A stretch of DNA of 46,328 nucleotides from Campylobacter gracilis. Its GTDB lineage: Bacteria > Campylobacterota > Campylobacteria > Campylobacterales > Campylobacteraceae. Each line of letters opens with the position of its first letter. Within the stretch, counting starts at the first letter, position 1. The position numbers and the translations under genes were made by a program. Positions 42,690-46,328 of this stretch are shown here, piece after piece. The notes below the pieces were generated by a model. That model was not told the DNA's origin. It searched no databases and saw only the letters and a program-made list of their open reading frames with translations. The stretch is taken from NCBI RefSeq assembly GCF_018374135.1, contig NZ_JAHAFS010000018.1, forward strand, positions 1 to 46,328, written 5' to 3'.

Positions 42690-43289
42690 TCAGCGCTCAA
42701 AAAGCTGCAAAAAATATTTTAAATTTTGCCTCTCGGCCACTAGGCTCGTATTTGCTCCGTGCCCCGGATAGAGCGTAAAATCGCCCTTTATCTGCAAAAT
42801 TTTATGCAAAGACTCTTTCATCTGTGCGCCGCTTGAAAAGGGAAAATCCCACCTGCCGATAGAGCCTTTAAATATTACGTCACCGCTAAAAACCACGCCG
42901 TCCACTTCGATCATACAGCTGCCTGGCGTATGTCCTGCAAAAAGGCTAAATTTAACGTTAAAGCCTGCTATTTCAAGGCTTTGCTCCTGCCCTTTTACGA
43001 GTACGTCAGCTTCTATGGGCTCCGGCATCGTCTCAAAGGGATCCGCCCGCAGCATAAAGGCGTCTTCCTCGTGGATATAAATTTTAGCGCCCATTCTCTG
43101 CAACTTCGCGTCGTCGTAAACATGATCGTAGTGCCCGTGCGTATTCAAAACCGCGGCGATCTTTCCCGTATTTTGCATCACCCAATCAAAGCTGCCCTGC
43201 CCCGGATCGATCACCAGATCGCCCTGTTCGCCCTTTAGAATGTAGCAGTTCGTCATATAATCACCGAAAGCTTTTTTTAAAATTTGCAT
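42690..43289 (-). CDS. Metallo-beta-lactamase-fold hydrolase (glyoxalase II-like)
   Basis: 199 residues. Dizinc motif NTHGHYDHVYDD (His51, His53, Asp55, His56), LFAGHTPGSCMIE, VVFSGDVIFKGSIGRWDFP and TLYPGHGANTSLVAERQ. The compact length matches the YcbL/GloB-like branch rather than full glyoxalase II; probably a thioester hydrolase. Substrate unknown. As in C. jejuni (Cj0809c) it is divergent from nadE. Confidence 0.85.
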   Translation of the reverse strand: MQILKKAFGDYMTNCYILKGEQGDLVIDPGQGSFDWVMQNTGKIAAVLNTHGHYDHVYDDAKLQRMGAKIYIHEEDAFMLRADPFETMPEPIEADVLVKGQEQSLEIAGFNVKFSLFAGHTPGSCMIEVDGVVFSGDVIFKGSIGRWDFPFSSGAQMKESLHKILQIKGDFTLYPGHGANTSLVAERQNLKYFLQLFER

Positions 43290-43384
43290 TTAAATCCTCC
43301 TTTTAAGCTTAAATTAAAGCCGTAATTTAGCCAAAAATAGTTAAAATTCGCACAATTTAACGTAAAATTTTAAGGCTAAATATT

Positions 43385-44188
43385 ATGTTTTTGGACGATT
43401 TGCTGCCGCAACTGACCGATTTTTTATCGGAGAGACTCGATGAAACGGGCGCGGACGCCTTTGTAGTGGGTATCAGCGGTGGACTTGACAGCGCCGTGGT
43501 TTCTGCGCTTTGTGCACTTACTGAGATCCCCACTTACGGGCTTATCCTGCCTAGCGCTGGTTCAAATTTAGAAAATATGGCAGACGGCATCTTTCACTGC
43601 GAATCCTTTAATATCCCCTACGAAATCCAAGAGATCGCACCATTTGTAGAAAATTTTACCACTTTAAATCCCGATGCAAGCGCTCTTCGCATCGGAAATT
43701 TCGCCGCGCGCGTAAGAATGAGCTTGCTTTATGATTACAGCGCGGCTAAACGCGGCGTAGTCGTAGGCACGAGCAATCTTAGTGAGAGGATGCTCGGCTA
43801 CGGCACGATTTACGGCGATCTAGCCTGCGCGTTTAATCCAATCGGCGAAATTTTAAAAACCGATCTGTTTAAATTCGCAAAAATTTTATGCATAGACGAT
43901 GCGATCATCAAAAAAGCCCCAAGCGCCGATTTATGGGAGAATCAAAGCGACGAACGTGAGCTTGGATACAGCTACGAGATCTTAGATAGCGTGCTAAGAG
44001 ATATTTTTTCGCACGAAGCGTTGCGGACGAAATTTCGCTCAGGCGAGCAAATAACCGCAAACGATCTAAAATATCTGCAAAACTCACGCCATAATCAAGA
44101 GCTGGTGAAATTTATCGTCCGTAGAATTCTTAAAAATAATTTTAAGCTTCGCGCACCCGCGGTCGCTCGCATAGAGCCCGCATACTAA
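43385..44188 (+). CDS. nadE: NadE, NH3-dependent NAD+ synthetase
   Basis: Amidates nicotinate adenine dinucleotide to NAD. 267 residues. ATP-pyrophosphatase P-loop: VVGISGGLDSAVVSAL; also GNFAARVRMSLLYDYSA, VVGTSNLSERMLGYGTIYGD and LKTDLFKFAKIL, PSADLWENQSDERELGYSYE. No glutaminase domain, so ammonia is the donor. AAGG is 12 nt before the ATG. The DegT-type gene follows after 10 nt and then lpxK; nadE-lpxK are adjacent in C. jejuni, as I recall. The C-terminal region (after residue 220) is longer than in C. jejuni. Confidence 0.95.
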   Translation: MFLDDLLPQLTDFLSERLDETGADAFVVGISGGLDSAVVSALCALTEIPTYGLILPSAGSNLENMADGIFHCESFNIPYEIQEIAPFVENFTTLNPDASALRIGNFAARVRMSLLYDYSAAKRGVVVGTSNLSERMLGYGTIYGDLACAFNPIGEILKTDLFKFAKILCIDDAIIKKAPSADLWENQSDERELGYSYEILDSVLRDIFSHEALRTKFRSGEQITANDLKYLQNSRHNQELVKFIVRRILKNNFKLRAPAVARIEPAY

Positions 44189-44198
44189 GGAGAGATTT

Positions 44199-45335
44199 AT
44201 GAAAGAGATACCGTTTTATAAGGCTCAAATCGATAAAAAAGAGGAAGACTTAATTAAAAGCGCCCTTTATAACAGCGATATAAGATATAGCGAAATTTTT
44301 GAAGAGGATATTTGTAAATATTTCGGCGTAAAGCATGCCGTATCGACTACGAGCGGCACGACGGCGCTTCATCTGGCGCTTTGTGCGATGGATATTAAGC
44401 GCGGAGATAAAATTTTATGCTCCGTAAATTCCTTCCCCAACGTTGCCGAAGTTATCCGCCACTTCGACGCAGAGCCTGTTTTCGTAGATATCGATCCGAT
44501 AAGCTTTAACATCACGAGCGAAAGCCTTGCTCGCACGATAGATCAGAACCGCCACAAGAAGCTCAAATGTGCTTTCATCTCGCACATCGCTGGGCTTGCT
44601 GCAGATATGGACGCCATCAGCGAGGTCGCCAAAAGCGAAAATATCATCCTCATCGACGATGCGTGCCGCGCTATGGGCGCTACCTATAAGGGCGCAAAAA
44701 TCGGAGCGCTTAAAAGCTCGCTCATATCGTGCTTTCAGATCAATCCTCAAGCGCAAGACGCAATCTCTACGGCGGGCTTTTTCGTTACGAACGACGATGA
44801 GATCGCAAGCGCCGCACAAATTTTAAGAAACGGCGGCATCGTGGGAGACGCCTTTTACAAAGACGGCAATATGTCCTTTACCTACGATGTCGATCGCATT
44901 GGTCAAAAATACGATCTTAACGCTATAAATTCCGCCTACGCCATCGCTCAGTTTGAAAAAACCGACGCTTTTATAAAGCGCCGCAAGCAGATCGCCGCAG
45001 CCTACCGCGAGCAGCTTGCAAACTGCCCGCACGTGACGCTTCCAAGTGACAGCGAGGAGCATATCTACACTCAATTCATCGTAAAGATCGACAAAAACCG
45101 CGACGATTTCGCCAAAGCGCTGATCGCGCGCGGAGTAAGCGTATCGCTGCACTACGTACCGGTGCATCTGCTAAGCTACTATAAAAGCAAATACAACTAT
45201 AAAGTCAATGATTTCCCGAATGCGCTTAAAAACTATCAGCAAATTTTATCCCTGCCGATCTACACGGCGCTTAGCGACGACGATGTGAGTTACATCTGCG
45301 AGCAGATCAAAGAGATAGCGCAAAATCGTGTTTAA
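44199..45335 (+). CDS. DegT/DnrJ/EryC1/StrS-family protein lacking the PLP lysine
   Basis: 378 residues with the sugar-aminotransferase fold: HAVSTTSGTTALHLALCAMD (Thr/Ser PLP-phosphate binding), CSVNSFPNVAEVIRHFDAEP, VDIDP, ISHIAGLAADMD, ILIDDACRAMGATYKG (pyridine-binding Asp). In the loop that normally reads SFHxxK-x-ITTGEGG the sequence is CFQINPQAQDAISTAGFFVTND (residues 178-199) and there is no lysine between Lys172-173 and the following arginine. So the internal aldimine cannot form; the residue at or near that site is Asp187 or Gln184/186. Such proteins may be dehydratases using PMP (ColD has His), regulatory or inactive. It sits between nadE and lpxK, which suggests LPS work. AAGGAGAG precedes the ATG. 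Confidence 0.8.
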   Translation: MKEIPFYKAQIDKKEEDLIKSALYNSDIRYSEIFEEDICKYFGVKHAVSTTSGTTALHLALCAMDIKRGDKILCSVNSFPNVAEVIRHFDAEPVFVDIDPISFNITSESLARTIDQNRHKKLKCAFISHIAGLAADMDAISEVAKSENIILIDDACRAMGATYKGAKIGALKSSLISCFQINPQAQDAISTAGFFVTNDDEIASAAQILRNGGIVGDAFYKDGNMSFTYDVDRIGQKYDLNAINSAYAIAQFEKTDAFIKRRKQIAAAYREQLANCPHVTLPSDSEEHIYTQFIVKIDKNRDDFAKALIARGVSVSLHYVPVHLLSYYKSKYNYKVNDFPNALKNYQQILSLPIYTALSDDDVSYICEQIKEIAQNRV

Positions 45336-46328
45336 ACTCCTAATCGAGCGAAACTTATACGACCCGAGCCCCGCGTGGCTTGCGCTCGGAGTTATTTTAG
45401 CGCCGTTATCGCTGCTTTATACGCTTATCGTCTGCCTAAAAAGGCTCTTTGCTAAGCCGCAAAAATTTAAAATTCCAATAATCAGCGTCGGAAATTTAAC
45501 CCTCGGCGGAAGCGGCAAAACCCCGCTGGTGCGAGCGCTTTTTAAAGAATTTAGCGGGGAGCTTAAAACCTGCATCATCCTTCGCGGATACGGGCGCAAA
45601 AGCAGAGGCCTGCTCGAAGTAGCGCTCGGCGGACGGATACTCTGCGACGTGCGGCAAAGCGGAGATGAGGCGATGGAATACGCGCTGTTTTTGCGCGGTG
45701 CAAACGTGATCGTCAGTGAAGATCGCGCCGCAGGGATTTTGCGCGCGCAAACTCTCGGCTTTGAGCTGGTAATCCTAGACGACGGGTTTTCTAAATTTAA
45801 TATCACTAAATTTGATATCTTGCTGCGCCCGCAAAGCGCGCCTAAGCTGCCCTTTTGCCTGCCCTTCGCCGCGTATCGCTATCCGCCGTTTTTTTATAAA
45901 TTTGCGGATTTCATACCGGCGTCTAGCGATATTTCACAGGAATTTAAAATTGTTTCGGCGGCGGATCTGCAAGAGGAGCTAAACGGCACGGATGAGATTT
46001 CAAATTCCACCGCGGATGAAATTTCGAATTTAAATTTGAAAACCGCCACAGATGAAATTTCAAATTTAAACCCCGCCGCCGCGAATAAAATTTTAAATTC
46101 CAAAGAGACGAGCTTTGAGAGATCCCGCACGATCTTAATCAGCGCTATCGCCAAGCCTTGGCGCTTAGAGCGCTTTTTGCCGCTCGCAAAAGCCCACGCC
46201 TTCTTTCCAGATCATTACGATTTCAAAAAAGAGCGGATTTTAGAGCTGCTAAGGCGCGAGGACGCGAAGCATATCCTATGCACGGCGAAAGATTACGTGA
46301 AATTAAGGGACTTGAGCGCAGAAATTTC
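45328..46328 (+). CDS. lpxK: LpxK, tetraacyldisaccharide 4'-kinase (3' end outside window)
   Basis: Phosphorylates the lipid A precursor at the 4' position. It starts with GTG overlapping the end of the DegT gene and opens (M)FKLLIERNLYDPSPAWLALG, a typical LpxK membrane helix region. Walker A: VGNLTLGGSGKTPLVRAL; LRGYGRKSRG, QSGDEAMEYALFLRG, SEDRAAG, VILDDGFSKFNI. Walker-type Asp motif DDGF is visible. Between about residues 215 and 262 a low-complexity segment with repeated DEISN occurs that other LpxK lack. After it RSRTILISAIAKPWRLERFL resumes the fold. The frame is open to the window end. Confidence 0.92.
   Translation, partial: MFKLLIERNLYDPSPAWLALGVILAPLSLLYTLIVCLKRLFAKPQKFKIPIISVGNLTLGGSGKTPLVRALFKEFSGELKTCIILRGYGRKSRGLLEVALGGRILCDVRQSGDEAMEYALFLRGANVIVSEDRAAGILRAQTLGFELVILDDGFSKFNITKFDILLRPQSAPKLPFCLPFAAYRYPPFFYKFADFIPASSDISQEFKIVSAADLQEELNGTDEISNSTADEISNLNLKTATDEISNLNPAAANKILNSKETSFERSRTILISAIAKPWRLERFLPLAKAHAFFPDHYDFKKERILELLRREDAKHILCTAKDYVKLRDLSAEI
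45988..46101 (+). repeat. In-frame AT-rich repeat inside lpxK
   Basis: Four approximate copies of GATGAAATTTCAAATTTAAA (about 45988-46008, 46012-46038, 46048-46072, 46081-46101), each separated by GC-rich codons (ACCGCG, AACCGCCACA, CCCGCCGCCGCG). They encode DEISNST, DEISNLN, DEISNLN and NKILNSK. The core resembles the AAATTTCAAATTT palindromes of the spacers. Confidence 0.75.

Noticed and set aside
42420..42722. 100-codon frame in the cmoB-hydrolase spacer
   Set aside because: Overlaps the real hydrolase end and has spacer-like composition.
1..46328. tRNA, rRNA, CRISPR arrays, insertion sequences
   Set aside because: I looked for T-loop-like GGTTCGAATCC, regularly spaced repeats, transposase motifs and terminal inverted repeats and found none.

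Overview
The window reads as a chromosomal segment of a Campylobacter, and its unusually high GC content for that genus suggests the oral, non-motile species C. gracilis or a close relative. This is inferred from gene content, gene order and composition; no database was searched. Several blocks match the order I recall from C. jejuni: metK-sstT-pepF-hypothetical-uvrD-truB-ispE-(thioredoxin)-clpS-clpA, nth/peb4-fba-MotA-like-OmpA-like, and MBL hydrolase/nadE/lpxK. Spacers are full of AT-rich palindromes such as AAATTTTAAAATTT.

Region by region. 1-10683 (minus strand) is a long housekeeping run: M3 peptidase, SspB-like protein, UvrD helicase, TruB, a 750-bp empty gap, IspE from a TTG start, SmpB, a TlpA-like lipoprotein, ClpS and ClpA (3' end outside the window). 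10794-13397 holds the divergent sstT and metK. 14433-18879 holds an orphan TRAP binding protein, malate:quinone oxidoreductase and pyruvate kinase. 18955-27748 is the accessory part: a frameshifted Mrr endonuclease, a frameshifted SMR pump, a possible methyltransferase remnant, a frameshifted secreted Trp-repeat protein, several orphan exported proteins and lipoproteins, a clear ecotin-like protease inhibitor, a YbaK-type deacylase and a DUF5339-like periplasmic protein. 28004-30491 has hisD and a Sel1/Hcp-type Cys-rich repeat protein. 30814-35002 (minus) is the peb4-fba-MotA/ExbB-like-OmpA/MotB-like operon, divergent from nth. 36020-41198 (minus) has pepD, a merT-merP pair and two paralogous transglutaminase-like proteins, one with a Tat signal. 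41306-46328 has cmoB, an MBL hydrolase, nadE, a DegT-type protein lacking the PLP lysine, and the start of lpxK.

How the genes work together. clpA/clpS, smpB and the SspB-like protein are all connected with protein quality control (N-degron and trans-translation tagging), so their proximity makes the SspB-like call more interesting. The MotA-like and OmpA-like proteins form an inner-membrane ion-channel/peptidoglycan-anchor pair like ZorA/ZorB or MotA/MotB, but sit in a core metabolic and chaperone operon. Mqo, Pyk, Fba and the TRAP binding protein fit the organic-acid metabolism of the genus.

Most unusual points: a DegT protein whose lysine loop has no lysine; an SspB-like protein encoded with UvrD; an ecotin homologue; AT-rich repeats that seem to have entered lpxK and possibly pepF in frame; loss of csrA from its usual slot; and three frameshifted genes within 4 kb. 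No CRISPR array, tRNA, rRNA or intact mobile element was found.
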